Below, piece by piece: positions 38,110 through 47,231 of a stretch of DNA of 64,000 nucleotides. Origin of the DNA: Curvibacter microcysteis. Lineage in GTDB: Bacteria > Pseudomonadota > Gammaproteobacteria > Burkholderiales > Burkholderiaceae_C. The notes beneath the pieces were generated by a model. It worked only from the letters and a program-made list of their open reading frames with translations, was not told where the DNA came from and searched no databases. The stretch lies in the NCBI RefSeq assembly GCF_028649455.1, contig NZ_JAQSIO010000005.1, positions 186,001-250,000 of the forward strand. The letters run 5' to 3'. The stretch's first letter is position 1. Every line of letters starts with the position of its first letter. The position numbers were made by a program, and so were the translations under genes.

Positions 38110-39375
38110 TCAGAACAGCTCGATGCGGGGGCCGTTGGCGGTGGCCAGCTCCAGGCCCACCGGCTCCGTCTCCGTGGCCTGGCTGGACACCCCCAAGGGC
38201 GTGCCGCCCGTGCCATGGGCATGGGCCACGCGCTGGGAATGCATCACGTAGTCGCTGCTCCAGCGGCGCAGCAGTTCTTCCAGCAACTCGGGTGGCGGTG
38301 GGGCTCGGCCGTCGATCAACTGGTACAGCTGCGCGAAGTGCTTGGACAGGCTGGCCAAGGCGCTGTTGATCTGCTCCAGCAACTGCCGATTGATGTCCTG
38401 AAACTGCATGTCGCCCAGGGTTTCCACAATGTCGGCGGTGACCTGCTGCATGCTCACCTCCATGTGGCTGGACAAGCCCGCCAGGTAGGGCACCACATCG
38501 CCCAGGGTGTTGCTCAGCAAGCGCATGTGTTCGGCGATCTCATGCATCTGCACCGACGAGCTGTGCACCAGGCCTTCCTCCAGGCGATGCAATTCGGCGT
38601 CCACGCCCAAGGCCGCGGTATGGATGCCTTGCGTGATTTGTTGCGCCGCCTCGGCCGTTTGGGAGGACAGTCGGCGCACCTCGCTGGCCACCACCTTGAA
38701 GCCTGCGCCCGCGTCACCGGCACGGGCCGCCTCGATGGAGGCGTTGATGGAAATCAGGTTGGTCTGGCGAGAAATCTCCGTGATCAGTTGGGCCAGCGGG
38801 GTCAGGTCGCGCACCTGGTTGGCCACCGAGCGCACCCGGTCCAAGCTGCCCTGGCGCAGGGTCTCAAACTCACGCTGGTGGTCCGCCAAATGCTCCAGCG
38901 CCTGACCGTGGCGGTCCGCCTGCGACAGCGAGTCCGCCGACAGCGCCTGCGAACGCCCCACCGCCTCTGAGATGCGGTCGCGCAACTGCATGGTGTTGCC
39001 GTGCACCCGGGTCATGCGCTCCATCATCGAAAACACCGCCGTCTCGGAGGTCTGGATGGTGGCGCTCACCTGCTGTCGCAGCACCGCAAAGGCTTGCTGC
39101 GAAGTGTTGATGTCCTGGGCAATGACCTCGTTCGTGGCCGGCCCGTGGCGCGCCGCGGAGCGGCCCAGCCACAGCTGCAGCCAGCTCCCCACCACCAGGC
39201 CCAGCAAAAGCGTGAGCACCGACTCAGGGGCCAGCCACTGGGCCAACACCACCAGCGCCACCGCCAGGGCCAGCAGCAGCCGCCCCTGCGTGCGCCACGC
39301 GCTCCACCAAGACTTCATCCAGCGGCGCAGGCTGGCGGGGTTGGAGGAGGACTCATTGTGGGGTTCGATGTCCAT
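38110..39375 (-). CDS. Methyl-accepting chemotaxis-type receptor with CheZ-like DxxxQ motif
   Basis: 421 residues. Two adjacent hydrophobic segments near the N-terminus (about 29-65) have almost no periplasmic loop. The signalling hairpin tip is [20 protein letters not shown]. Downstream of it lies [18 protein letters not shown], where Asp327 and Gln331 reproduce the D-x-x-x-Q spacing and F-Q-D context of the CheZ active site (Asp143/Gln147 in E. coli). The protein ends in GPRIELF and lacks the CheR-binding NWETF-type tail. It lies immediately after a CheY gene on the same strand (start 39375, stop of CheY 39384). It is paralogous to the receptor at 50628. The phosphatase role is inferred. 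Confidence 0.85.
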   Translation of the reverse strand: MDIEPHNESSSNPASLRRWMKSWWSAWRTQGRLLLALAVALVVLAQWLAPESVLTLLLGLVVGSWLQLWLGRSAARHGPATNEVIAQDINTSQQAFAVLRQQVSATIQTSETAVFSMMERMTRVHGNTMQLRDRISEAVGRSQALSADSLSQADRHGQALEHLADHQREFETLRQGSLDRVRSVANQVRDLTPLAQLITEISRQTNLISINASIEAARAGDAGAGFKVVASEVRRLSSQTAEAAQQITQGIHTAALGVDAELHRLEEGLVHSSSVQMHEIAEHMRLLSNTLGDVVPYLAGLSSHMEVSMQQVTADIVETLGDMQFQDINRQLLEQINSALASLSKHFAQLYQLIDGRAPPPPELLEELLRRWSSDYVMHSQRVAHAHGTGGTPLGVSSQATETEPVGLELATANGPRIELF

Positions 39376-39383
39376 GTTGCACC

Positions 39384-39749
39384 TCACACGCCAGGCAGAA
39401 CCTGCTTGATGACTTTCAACAAATCAGCCCCCCCCACGGGCTTGACCAGCCACCCCGTGGCACCAATGCGCTTGGCCTCTTCCCGCTTGGCCTGCTGGCT
39501 CTCGGTGGTCAGCGCCAGGATGGGGGTAAAGCGCAGCAGCTTGCGCACTTCACGGATCAGGCCAATGCCGTCGAGCTTGGGCATGTTGATGTCCGTGATG
39601 ATCAGGTCGGGCTTGAGCCCCGCCTGCACCTTCTTCAAGGCGGCTTCGCCATCAGGCGCCACCTCGACTTTGAAGCCGCTGATCTCCAGCGTGTTTTTAA
39701 GACTCATCAGCATCGTGGCGGAATCGTCAACGAGAAAGATGCTTTTCAT
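39384..39749 (-). CDS. CheY-like single-domain response regulator
   Basis: 121 residues. The receiver is complete: acidic pocket FLVDDSATM, phospho-acceptor Asp in [13 protein letters not shown], Thr/Ser switch in LALTTES, and Lys in WLVKPVGG. It is closely similar along its length to the CheY encoded at 50232, and both precede a DxxxQ receptor gene. It is separated from the receptor start by 8 bases. Confidence 0.93.
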   Translation of the reverse strand: MKSIFLVDDSATMLMSLKNTLEISGFKVEVAPDGEAALKKVQAGLKPDLIITDINMPKLDGIGLIREVRKLLRFTPILALTTESQQAKREEAKRIGATGWLVKPVGGADLLKVIKQVLPGV

Positions 39750-40298
39750 GGCGCAGGGCTCCTGGGCTGGGTCGGGCCGACGGCCGCTCCGGTGACCAGC
39801 GAGTCCGGGGACTCAGCGGTCGGTGAGGACTACCGACAACGGGATTGAACAATGACTCAATGCTCGCACAAATGATTCAAAAGATAAAGCTTTTCACAAT
39901 TTAATCATTAAATATGATTTTTTGACGAAGCAGTCGCCCACCTGATCGGCAGGGTGTCCCAGCCCAATTCACCTCGACAGCGTGACCAGCACGCTTGGGG
40001 AAATCCCAATACTCCCAGGCACTTCCGCCCTATCAGAGCCGCCAAACCGCAGCGCATTCAACCCCTCATGGAGGTCGGGAATACAAGCTGGGCACGGCCA
40101 GCGCCCGTCTGCGCCAATGTGGCACAAGTGTCATTTAATTCAAATTTTTACCGCCAATTGGTTCTAACTGCGAACTTAATGGATTTAAATGCTATTTACT
40201 CTCATTTAATTCATTGTTTTTCTCATTTGATTAGGATTTTTTGATCATTTTGATTACATTTGTGACAAGTTTGACAGCCCGTATCGCTGCACCTTCTC
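39750..40298. promoter_or_regulatory. AT-rich control region between divergent chemosensory units, with TCATTTRATT repeats
   Basis: 549 bases, much more AT-rich than the surroundings, without a credible gene (a 96-codon open frame at 39954-40244 has low-complexity composition). TCATTTAATT occurs at 40131 and 40202, TCATTTGATT at 40223 and TCATTTTGATT at 40245; the last three are 21-22 bases apart, two helical turns. TTGACA at 40271-40276 has no matching -10. This must contain the promoters of both units, but I cannot name the regulator. Confidence 0.45.
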
Positions 40299-40712
<414 letters not shown>

Positions 40713-40773
40713 GCCCTCAGGGCCAGTTCTTGTGCATCGCTCAACAGCCATCAACCCAACTGAGGAAACCACC

Positions 40774-42696
40774 ATGGCGCTCGTGAAAAAAACCCCGTCC
40801 ACCGCTTTCAGCGCGGAGCCTGCTGCAGCCACACGCAGCTCGCCCAGCGCCGCCCGTGAGGCCGAAGTGCAGCGCAAGCGCGCCCGCACTCTGGCCAAGC
40901 AGCAGCAAGCGGCTGAGCGCATCGCGGCGGCCACGGGTCAAATGTCCTCCGGCATTGCCGAAGCGGCCTCGGCAGCCGAAGAACTCAAGCGCGCCGCGGA
41001 CCAGATCGCCACCGGTGCCGAAGAGGCGTCGGGCGCCGCCCAGGAATCGCTGGCCGCCTTCAAGCAAGTCGAGGCCTCGGTCACCCGCCAGATGCAAAAC
41101 GCTGAATCCAGCCGTGTCCGCACCGACGCCATCCAGACCCTGGTGCAACGCACCACCACCGAAGTCAATGGCCTGGTCGACAACGTGGGCGTGTCCGCCC
41201 AGCGCCAGATCGCCTCGGTGGGCATGGTGGCTGAGCTGGAAAAACAGGCCGCCAACATTGGCGATATCGTCAAGGCCGTGGCCCGCATCGCCGACCAGAC
41301 CAACCTGCTGGCCCTGAACGCCGCCATCGAAGCCGCCCGCGCCGGCCAACACGGCAAGGGCTTCGCCGTGGTCGCCGACGAGGTGCGCACCCTGGCTGAA
41401 ACCTCTGAAAAGAGCGCCAAACAGATCCAGGACCTGGTCGGTCAGATCCAGCAAGAAGTGAAGGTCATCGCCGAAGGCATCAGCGCCTCGGCCAAGAGCG
41501 TGGAAGGCGAGGTCGAAAACGGCCGCATCATCACGCAGCAGCTGGAGCAAGTGCGCCGCGACACCCTGGAAATCGTCAAGGGCGTGCAAGAGATCTCCGC
41601 CGGCGCCCAGCAGTCGGCAGCCGCCACCAAGCAAGCGCTCAAGGGCTCGGAAGACATTGCCGCGGCCGCCGAAGAGCAATCCGCCGCCGCCGAAGAATCG
41701 GCCAAGACCGTGGCCGAGCAATCCCAGGCCCTGTCGCAAAGCGAGCAAACCGCCGCCAGCCTGTCCGAGCTGTCGGAAGATCTGAAGAACTCCACCGACG
41801 TGGCCAAGAGCGCTGAAGAAGTGGCCTCGGCGGCGGAAGAGCTGTCGGCTGCCGTGCAAGAAATCAGCCGCTCGGGCGCCCAGATCATGGCCGCCATCGA
41901 CCAGATCCGCAAAGGCGCCGAAGTGCAGTCGGCAGGCACCGAAGAAGCCTCGGCCGCCGTCAACCAAATCGAACGCGGCGCCCAGCTGGCGCTGGAGCGC
42001 GGCAAGGTCAACGCTGAAAAGGTCACCGCCATCCGCGAACTGCTGGCCACCAACAAGCGTTCGGTGGACAGCCTGATCGCCAATGTGTCGCTGTCGGCCG
42101 AGGCCTCGCGCAACAGCATCCGCCAGGTCAAGGAGCTGGAACTGGTGTCGCGCCGCATCGACAAGATCGTGGACGCCATCACTACCGTCTCGATCCAGAC
42201 CAACATGCTGGCCGTCAACGGCTCCATCGAAGCCGCCCGCGCGGGCGAGTTTGGCAAGGGCTTTGTGGTGGTGGCCACCGACATCCGCAACCTGGCCCAG
42301 GACTCAGCCGAAAACGCCGACCGCATCAAGGACCTGGTGAAGTCGGTGCAAGACCAAATTGGCGTGGTGGGCCGTGACCTGGGCGAGATCGTGGGCATTG
42401 CCACCGCCGAAGTCGAAAAAGCCAAGGCCACCACCGAGAGCCTGAACCAGATCGAAACCGACATCCAGGACGTGGCCCGCAGCTCGGACGAAATCCTGGG
42501 CGCCGCCAGCGAAATCGGTGCGGCCGTGGCCCAGGTCAAGCGCGGCGTGGAACAAATCGCCGCCGCCGCCCAGGAAGCCGTGAAGGCCTCGGAAGAAGCC
42601 GCCGCCGCCGCCCGCCAGCAAGCCCAAGGGGCCGAAGAGCTGTCGGCGGCCATCGAGGAAATCTCCTCGCTGGCCGATGAACTGCAAAGCGCCTGA
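40774..42696 (+). CDS. Soluble chemoreceptor with two signalling tips
   Basis: 640 residues, no membrane segment or sensor domain; coiled-coil throughout, rich in Ala, Glu and Gln. It holds two full methyl-accepting hairpin tips: [20 protein letters not shown] (Asn177) and [20 protein letters not shown] (Asn477), exactly 300 residues apart, each flanked by heptad-type helices with AAEE-like methylation-style patches. It appears to be an internal duplication of a cytoplasmic receptor. Start ATG 40774 after TGAGGAAAC. It is followed within 14 bases by the triple-CheW gene. Likely the core receptor of a cytoplasmic array; its input is unknown. Confidence 0.88.
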   Translation: MALVKKTPSTAFSAEPAAATRSSPSAAREAEVQRKRARTLAKQQQAAERIAAATGQMSSGIAEAASAAEELKRAADQIATGAEEASGAAQESLAAFKQVEASVTRQMQNAESSRVRTDAIQTLVQRTTTEVNGLVDNVGVSAQRQIASVGMVAELEKQAANIGDIVKAVARIADQTNLLALNAAIEAARAGQHGKGFAVVADEVRTLAETSEKSAKQIQDLVGQIQQEVKVIAEGISASAKSVEGEVENGRIITQQLEQVRRDTLEIVKGVQEISAGAQQSAAATKQALKGSEDIAAAAEEQSAAAEESAKTVAEQSQALSQSEQTAASLSELSEDLKNSTDVAKSAEEVASAAEELSAAVQEISRSGAQIMAAIDQIRKGAEVQSAGTEEASAAVNQIERGAQLALERGKVNAEKVTAIRELLATNKRSVDSLIANVSLSAEASRNSIRQVKELELVSRRIDKIVDAITTVSIQTNMLAVNGSIEAARAGEFGKGFVVVATDIRNLAQDSAENADRIKDLVKSVQDQIGVVGRDLGEIVGIATAEVEKAKATTESLNQIETDIQDVARSSDEILGAASEIGAAVAQVKRGVEQIAAAAQEAVKASEEAAAAARQQAQGAEELSAAIEEISSLADELQSA

Positions 42697-42710
42697 ACCA
42701 GGAACGTGCC

Positions 42711-44270
42711 ATGAGCAGCGAATCCAACAACGAGCTCGGCCTGGCCGAGTCCCGCAGCGAGGACGCCGAAGCGTCAGACACCCGCCAGTACGTGACCTTC
42801 ATGTGCGACGACGAGGTGTTTGCCGTGGAAATGGCCCCGGTGCAGGAAATCATCCGCGTGCCCGATGTGGTGCGCGTGCCCCTGTCACCGCCAACGCTGG
42901 AAGGCCTGGCCAACCTGCGCGGCAAGGTGCTGCCCATCATCTCCCTGCGCCGTGCGCTGGGCTTTGACGAGCGTGAAGCCGACGACAGCTCGCGCGCCGT
43001 GGTCATCGACATCTGCCAGCCCATGGGCTTTGTGGTGGACCGCGTGGCCAGTGTGGTGGGCGTCGACGTGTCCAAGATCGAAGGCGTCGAAGGCATTGGC
43101 GGCACGGTCAACACCGAGCTGCTGTCGGGCCTGATCAAGGACGTGGGTGGCCACGCCATGGTGATGGTTCTGAACTTCGAGAAGCTGATCGACCAGGAAT
43201 TCGCCCAACTCAGCGAGCTGACCGAGCAACGCGGCCTGGTCAACAGCCAGGGCCTGGGCGCCAGCGCCGCCAGCGCCGACAGCGGCCGCAGCAGCGAAGA
43301 AGAGCTGCACCTGGTCAGCTTTGACGTGGCCGAGCAGGAATACGCCATTGCCATCGAAGACGTGCAGGAAATCGTGCAGGTGCCTGAGCAGATCGTGCAG
43401 GTGCCACGCGCCCAATCGCATGTGCTGGGCGTGATGACCTTGCGCAACCGCTTGCTGCCCCTGGTGGCGCTGCGCCGCATGTTCGCCCTGCCCGAGCGCT
43501 CGGCCGACGAGCAAAGCCGCATCGTGGTCGTGGCCCTGGGCGGCGCCTCGGTGGGCATCGTGGTGGACAACGTGAACGAGGTGCTGCGCGTGCCCCGCCG
43601 CGGTGTCGAAGCCATGCCCAGCTTGCTGGCCCGCAACGGCGACATGAGCGACATCACCGACATCTGCCGACTCGACAACGGCCAGCGCCTGGTCTCGGTG
43701 ATCTCCACCCACAACCTCTTCCGCCAATCTTCCATCAGGGAGGCTTTGAACACCGTGAACCAGCAGGACGACCGCGCCAACCCGTCCGAACGTCAACAAG
43801 ACGTGAGTGGCGATGACGAACAAGTGGTGGTGTTCCGCCTGGGCACCGAAGAGTTTGGCGTGCCCATCGACAGCGTGCAGGAAATCGTGCGCGTGCCCGA
43901 GGTGCTGACCCATGTGCCCAAGGCCGCCATGGCGGTGGAAGGCGTGATCAACCTGCGCGGCTCCGTGCTGCCGGTGATTGACCTGCGTCGCCGCCTGGGC
44001 CTGTCGGCCGTGGCGCGCAACGACGGCCAGCGCATCGTGGTGTTCCTGATCCGAGGCGTGCGCACCGGCTTCATCGTCGATGCCGTGGCCGAGGTGCTGA
44101 AGGTGCCGCGCCACGCCATCGAGCCCGCGCCCCACCTGTCGGCGGAACAAGCGACCTTGCTGGCCCGCATGGCCAACCTGGAAAAGCAAAAGCGCATGTT
44201 GCAACTGATTGAACCGGACCACCTGCTGCTCGACAGCGACCTGCATTCGCTTGCAGGCATGAGCGCCTGA
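42711..44270 (+). CDS. Triple CheW-domain coupling protein
   Basis: 519 residues with three CheW domains at about 25-165 (VTFMCDDEVFAVEMAPVQEI, LANLRGKVLPIISLRRALG), 205-345 (LVSFDVAEQEYAIAIEDVQE, VMTLRNRLLPLVALRRMFAL) and 375-505 (VVFRLGTEEFGVPIDSVQEI, VINLRGSVLPVIDLRRRLGL). Each retains the conserved LRGxVLPxxxLR-type loop. A C-terminal tail of about 30 residues contains EKQKRMLQLIEPDHLL. It couples receptors and CheA, probably as a multivalent scaffold in place of three single CheW proteins. No other stand-alone CheW is in the window. Confidence 0.93.
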   Translation: MSSESNNELGLAESRSEDAEASDTRQYVTFMCDDEVFAVEMAPVQEIIRVPDVVRVPLSPPTLEGLANLRGKVLPIISLRRALGFDEREADDSSRAVVIDICQPMGFVVDRVASVVGVDVSKIEGVEGIGGTVNTELLSGLIKDVGGHAMVMVLNFEKLIDQEFAQLSELTEQRGLVNSQGLGASAASADSGRSSEEELHLVSFDVAEQEYAIAIEDVQEIVQVPEQIVQVPRAQSHVLGVMTLRNRLLPLVALRRMFALPERSADEQSRIVVVALGGASVGIVVDNVNEVLRVPRRGVEAMPSLLARNGDMSDITDICRLDNGQRLVSVISTHNLFRQSSIREALNTVNQQDDRANPSERQQDVSGDDEQVVVFRLGTEEFGVPIDSVQEIVRVPEVLTHVPKAAMAVEGVINLRGSVLPVIDLRRRLGLSAVARNDGQRIVVFLIRGVRTGFIVDAVAEVLKVPRHAIEPAPHLSAEQATLLARMANLEKQKRMLQLIEPDHLLLDSDLHSLAGMSA

Positions 44271-44293
44271 GCACGCGCACCAGAGACACCACC

Positions 44294-45364
44294 ATGATCA
44301 AGCTCCTGATTGTTGATGACTCGGCGCTGATGCGGCGCCAATTGGCCCAACTGTTCCAGGCGGCTGGCGGCTTTGACATCCGCCAGGCCCGCAACGGGGT
44401 GGAAGCGGTGACCGAGGACCGCGACTTCCAACCCGATGTGGTGACGCTGGACATCAACATGCCCGAGATGGACGGGATCACCGCCCTGTCCCTGATCATG
44501 GCTGAGCGTCCGGTGCCCGTGATCATGGTCTCTTCGCTGACCGAAAAAGGCGCCCTGGCCACTTTCGAGGCCCTGAACCTCGGCGCGGTGGACTATGTGG
44601 CCAAGCCCGGCGGCACGATCTCGCTGTCGCTGGAGGTGGTCAAGGCCGACCTGTTGGCCAAAGTGCGCGCGGCCGCCAAGTCGCGCCCGGCCAAGTTCCG
44701 CAGCATGGGCCTGGCCACGGCCCGCCCCGCGCGCACCAGCCCCGACCTGCTGGCCCCCAAGTCGACCGCTGTGCGCAGCGGCCCGGCCTCGGACGGCGTG
44801 CTGTTGATTGGGGTCTCCACCGGTGGCCCGCGCGCCCTGGAGCAGGTGCTGCCCCTGCTGCCGGCGGACTTTCCGTGGCCGGTGCTGGTGGCCCAGCACA
44901 TGCCGGCCAGCTTCACCGCCCCGTTTGCCGCCCGGCTCAACACCAGCTGCGAACTGGAGGTGGTGGAAGCCGCCTCGCCCATGCCGGTGCAAGCCGGCCG
45001 GGTCTACATCGGCAAAGGCGGCGCCGACATGGTGCTGACACGGCGCGCCAATGTGCTGACCGTGCTGCCCAAGCCCGAGGACAGCAGCCAGCTGTGGCAC
45101 CCGTCGGTGGAACTGCTGGGTCGCAGCGCCCTGCAGCACTGCAACCCGCGCCACCTGGTGGGTGTGATGCTGACGGGCATGGGCTACGACGGGGCCGACG
45201 CTTTTGCCGACATCAAGCGCCAAGGGGGCAAGACCATCGCCGAAGCGGAATCCACCGCCGTGGTGTTTGGCATGCCCGCAGAACTGATCGAGCGCGGCGG
45301 GGCCAGCCTGGTGCTGCCGCTCGACAAGATCGCCGCACAGGTCAAGGCCTGGGCTCAACGTTGA
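44294..45364 (+). CDS. cheB: Chemotaxis protein-glutamate methylesterase CheB
   Basis: 356 residues. The N-terminal receiver has DDSALMRRQL, phospho-Asp in TLDINMPEMDG and VSSLTEKGA. The C-terminal methylesterase has the catalytic triad in GVSTGGPRALEQVLP (Ser), VAQHMPASFTAPFAARLN (His) and MLTGMGYDGADAF (Asp). It demethylates or deamidates receptor glutamates when phosphorylated by CheA. It is paired with CheR 658 bases downstream. All catalytic residues are intact. Confidence 0.96.
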   Translation: MIKLLIVDDSALMRRQLAQLFQAAGGFDIRQARNGVEAVTEDRDFQPDVVTLDINMPEMDGITALSLIMAERPVPVIMVSSLTEKGALATFEALNLGAVDYVAKPGGTISLSLEVVKADLLAKVRAAAKSRPAKFRSMGLATARPARTSPDLLAPKSTAVRSGPASDGVLLIGVSTGGPRALEQVLPLLPADFPWPVLVAQHMPASFTAPFAARLNTSCELEVVEAASPMPVQAGRVYIGKGGADMVLTRRANVLTVLPKPEDSSQLWHPSVELLGRSALQHCNPRHLVGVMLTGMGYDGADAFADIKRQGGKTIAEAESTAVVFGMPAELIERGGASLVLPLDKIAAQVKAWAQR

Positions 45365-45376
45365 CAAGGAACAGAC

Positions 45377-46015
45377 ATGGCACTCATCAAGACCCAGCCC
45401 CCCGAGACCCAAGGCCCCCAAGTACAAACCGACGGCGCTTCGGCCACCGGACGCGACCGTGCTCAATTGCTGGCCCAGCTCCAGTCCGCCTCGGCCGAAG
45501 ACCGCCGCTGGGCGGCCCGCGACTTGGTGGACTGCCCCGGCGTCAGCGGTGACCTGGTGCGTCACCTGCAAACCGAGACCGAAGGCTCGGTGCGCGAAGT
45601 CATCCTGACCACCTTGGTGCGCATCGGTGACGCCCAGTCGGTGGCCGGCCTGGTGGATTGCATGCGCAGCGAAGACGCCTCGCTGCGCAACGAGGCCATC
45701 GAGGCGCTCAAGCAACTGCCCACCGAAGTGGCGCCGATCATGCGCCAGTTGCTCAATGACGCTGACAGCGACATGCGCATCTTCGCCGTCAACGTGCTGG
45801 AGTCGCTGCGCCACCCCCTGGTGGAAGCGTGGCTGGCCGAAGTCATTGAACGCGACCCCCATGTGAATGTGTGTGCCACCGCGGTCGACCTGCTCGGTGA
45901 AGTGGGCTCCCGCGACGTCCTCGAAGCCTTGCTGCGCCTGAAAGACCGCTTCGCTCGCGAGCCCTACATCCAGTTTGCCGCCAACCTGGCGATCAAACGC
46001 ATCAACGAAGGCTGA
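45377..46015 (+). CDS. HEAT-repeat protein in the chemosensory operon
   Basis: 212 residues. About four HEAT/PBS-lyase-type helical repeats: AQLQSASAEDRRWAARDLVD, VILTTLVRIGDAQSVAGLVD, NEAIEALKQLPTEVAPIMRQ, VNVCATAVDLLGEVGSRDVL, then NLAIKRINEG at the end. The N-terminal 25 residues look disordered. Probably a protein-protein adaptor; HEAT-repeat partners are known from some alternative chemosensory clusters. No enzymatic motif. It lies between cheB and cheR with 12- and 7-base gaps. Confidence 0.85.
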   Translation: MALIKTQPPETQGPQVQTDGASATGRDRAQLLAQLQSASAEDRRWAARDLVDCPGVSGDLVRHLQTETEGSVREVILTTLVRIGDAQSVAGLVDCMRSEDASLRNEAIEALKQLPTEVAPIMRQLLNDADSDMRIFAVNVLESLRHPLVEAWLAEVIERDPHVNVCATAVDLLGEVGSRDVLEALLRLKDRFAREPYIQFAANLAIKRINEG

Positions 46016-46022
46016 GTCGCTT

Positions 46023-46856
46023 ATGGCCGCCATCATCACCGACGAAGACTTCCAGAAATTCAGGGAGTTCTTCTACCGCAAGACGGGCATCCAGTTCGAA
46101 AACAGCAAGCGCTACTTTGTCGACAAGCGCCTGATCGAACGCATGGAAGCCACCGACAACAAGCTGTTTCGCAACTACTTCACCATGTTGCGATTCCAGG
46201 CCTCGGGCGAAGAGTTGCAGACGCTGACCAACCTGATGACGGTCAACGAAACCTACTTCTTCCGCGAGGAATACCAGTTCAAGTGCCTGGTCGACTCGAT
46301 CCTGCCCGAACTGGTGTCCAAGCGCCGCAGCGACAAGCCGCTGCGCATCTGGGTTATCCCCTCGTCCTCGGGCGAGGAGCCGTACTCGATCGCCATCTAC
46401 CTGCTGGAACGCTGGGCCGACATCAACCGCTATGACATCGAGATCATTGCCTCCGACATCGACACCCGCATCCTGGAGTCGGCCAAGCTGGGCCTGTACG
46501 GCGACCGGGCCGTGTCCCACCTGCCCGAGGCCTACCGGCAAAAGTACTTCCGGCGCAGCGCAGCGGGCTACCAGCTGATCGACGACGTGCGCCACGCGGT
46601 GGAGTTCTCCCGCGTGAACCTGTCGGACCGCGCCGACACCCGGGCATTCCGCCACTTCGATGTGGTGTTCTGCCGCAACCTGTTGATCTACTTTGACGAC
46701 GTCTCGCGCAAGGCTGCGGCTGAGACCTTCTTTGACGCGCTCAATCCAGGCGGTTTCATCTGCCTGGGGCACTCCGAATCCATGAGCCGAATTTCCTCGC
46801 TCTACCGCGTACGCAAATTCCCGGAGGCCATCGTTTACCAAAAACCCACGGAGTGA
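46023..46856 (+). CDS. cheR: Chemotaxis protein methyltransferase CheR
   Basis: 277 residues. The N-terminal helical CheR_N domain (FQKFREFFYRKTGIQFENSK, NLMTVNETYFFREEYQF) precedes a SAM-dependent methyltransferase domain: IWVIPSSSGEEPYSIAIYLL, IIASDIDTRILESAKLGLYG, FDVVFCRNLLIYFD and GFICLGHSESMSRISSLYRV. The usual A-C-S-T-G-E-E loop reads P-S-S-S-G-E-E, a mild variation. It methylates receptor glutamates. Start ATG 46023. Confidence 0.95.
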   Translation: MAAIITDEDFQKFREFFYRKTGIQFENSKRYFVDKRLIERMEATDNKLFRNYFTMLRFQASGEELQTLTNLMTVNETYFFREEYQFKCLVDSILPELVSKRRSDKPLRIWVIPSSSGEEPYSIAIYLLERWADINRYDIEIIASDIDTRILESAKLGLYGDRAVSHLPEAYRQKYFRRSAAGYQLIDDVRHAVEFSRVNLSDRADTRAFRHFDVVFCRNLLIYFDDVSRKAAAETFFDALNPGGFICLGHSESMSRISSLYRVRKFPEAIVYQKPTE

Positions 46857-46859
46857 CCC

Positions 46860-47231
46860 ATGAAACGCATTCTCATCATTGACGACGCCGCCACCGTGCG
46901 CATGTTTCACCGGGGCATTCTGGAAGGGGCCGGTTACCAAGTCGACGAAGCCGTCAACGGCGTCGAAGCCCTGGAAAAAGCCTTGCTGACGCCTTTTGAC
47001 CTGTACATCGTGGACGTCAACATGCCCAAGCTCGACGGCTACGGCTTCCTGCGCGAACTGCGCAACCAGAACCTGCCCCAGGTGCCCGCCATCATGGTCT
47101 CCACCGAGGCCACGGCGGACGACCGCCGCCGCGCCTACGCCGCCGGCGCCAACCTGTACCTGGTCAAGCCCACGCGCCCGGATCAGCTGGTCGCCCCCAT
47201 TGCCCTGCTGTTGGGAGAGGTCAGCCCATGA
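46860..47231 (+). CDS. CheY-like response regulator
   Basis: 123-residue receiver with ILIIDDAATVRMF, phospho-Asp in LYIVDVNMPKLDG, switch residue in IMVSTEATADD and Lys in YLVKPTRPDQL. The gap to cheR is 3 bases and the stop overlaps the cheA ATG (ATGA), so it is probably a direct phosphoryl acceptor for this CheA. Confidence 0.93.
   Translation: MKRILIIDDAATVRMFHRGILEGAGYQVDEAVNGVEALEKALLTPFDLYIVDVNMPKLDGYGFLRELRNQNLPQVPAIMVSTEATADDRRRAYAAGANLYLVKPTRPDQLVAPIALLLGEVSP

Noticed and set aside
39954-40244. A 96-codon frame in the AT-rich control region.
   Set aside because: It crosses the repeated TCATTTRATT motifs and has no coding character or ribosome-binding site.
40131-40255. The TCATTTRATT repeats, considered as a CRISPR array.
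   Set aside because: The units are only 10 bases with 11-61 base gaps and are not identical; no cas genes are present.
43793-46039. A 748-codon open frame antisense to the triple-CheW, cheB and HEAT-repeat genes.
   Set aside because: It is His/Gln/Gly-rich shadow sequence forced by high GC; the sense strand has complete family motifs throughout.
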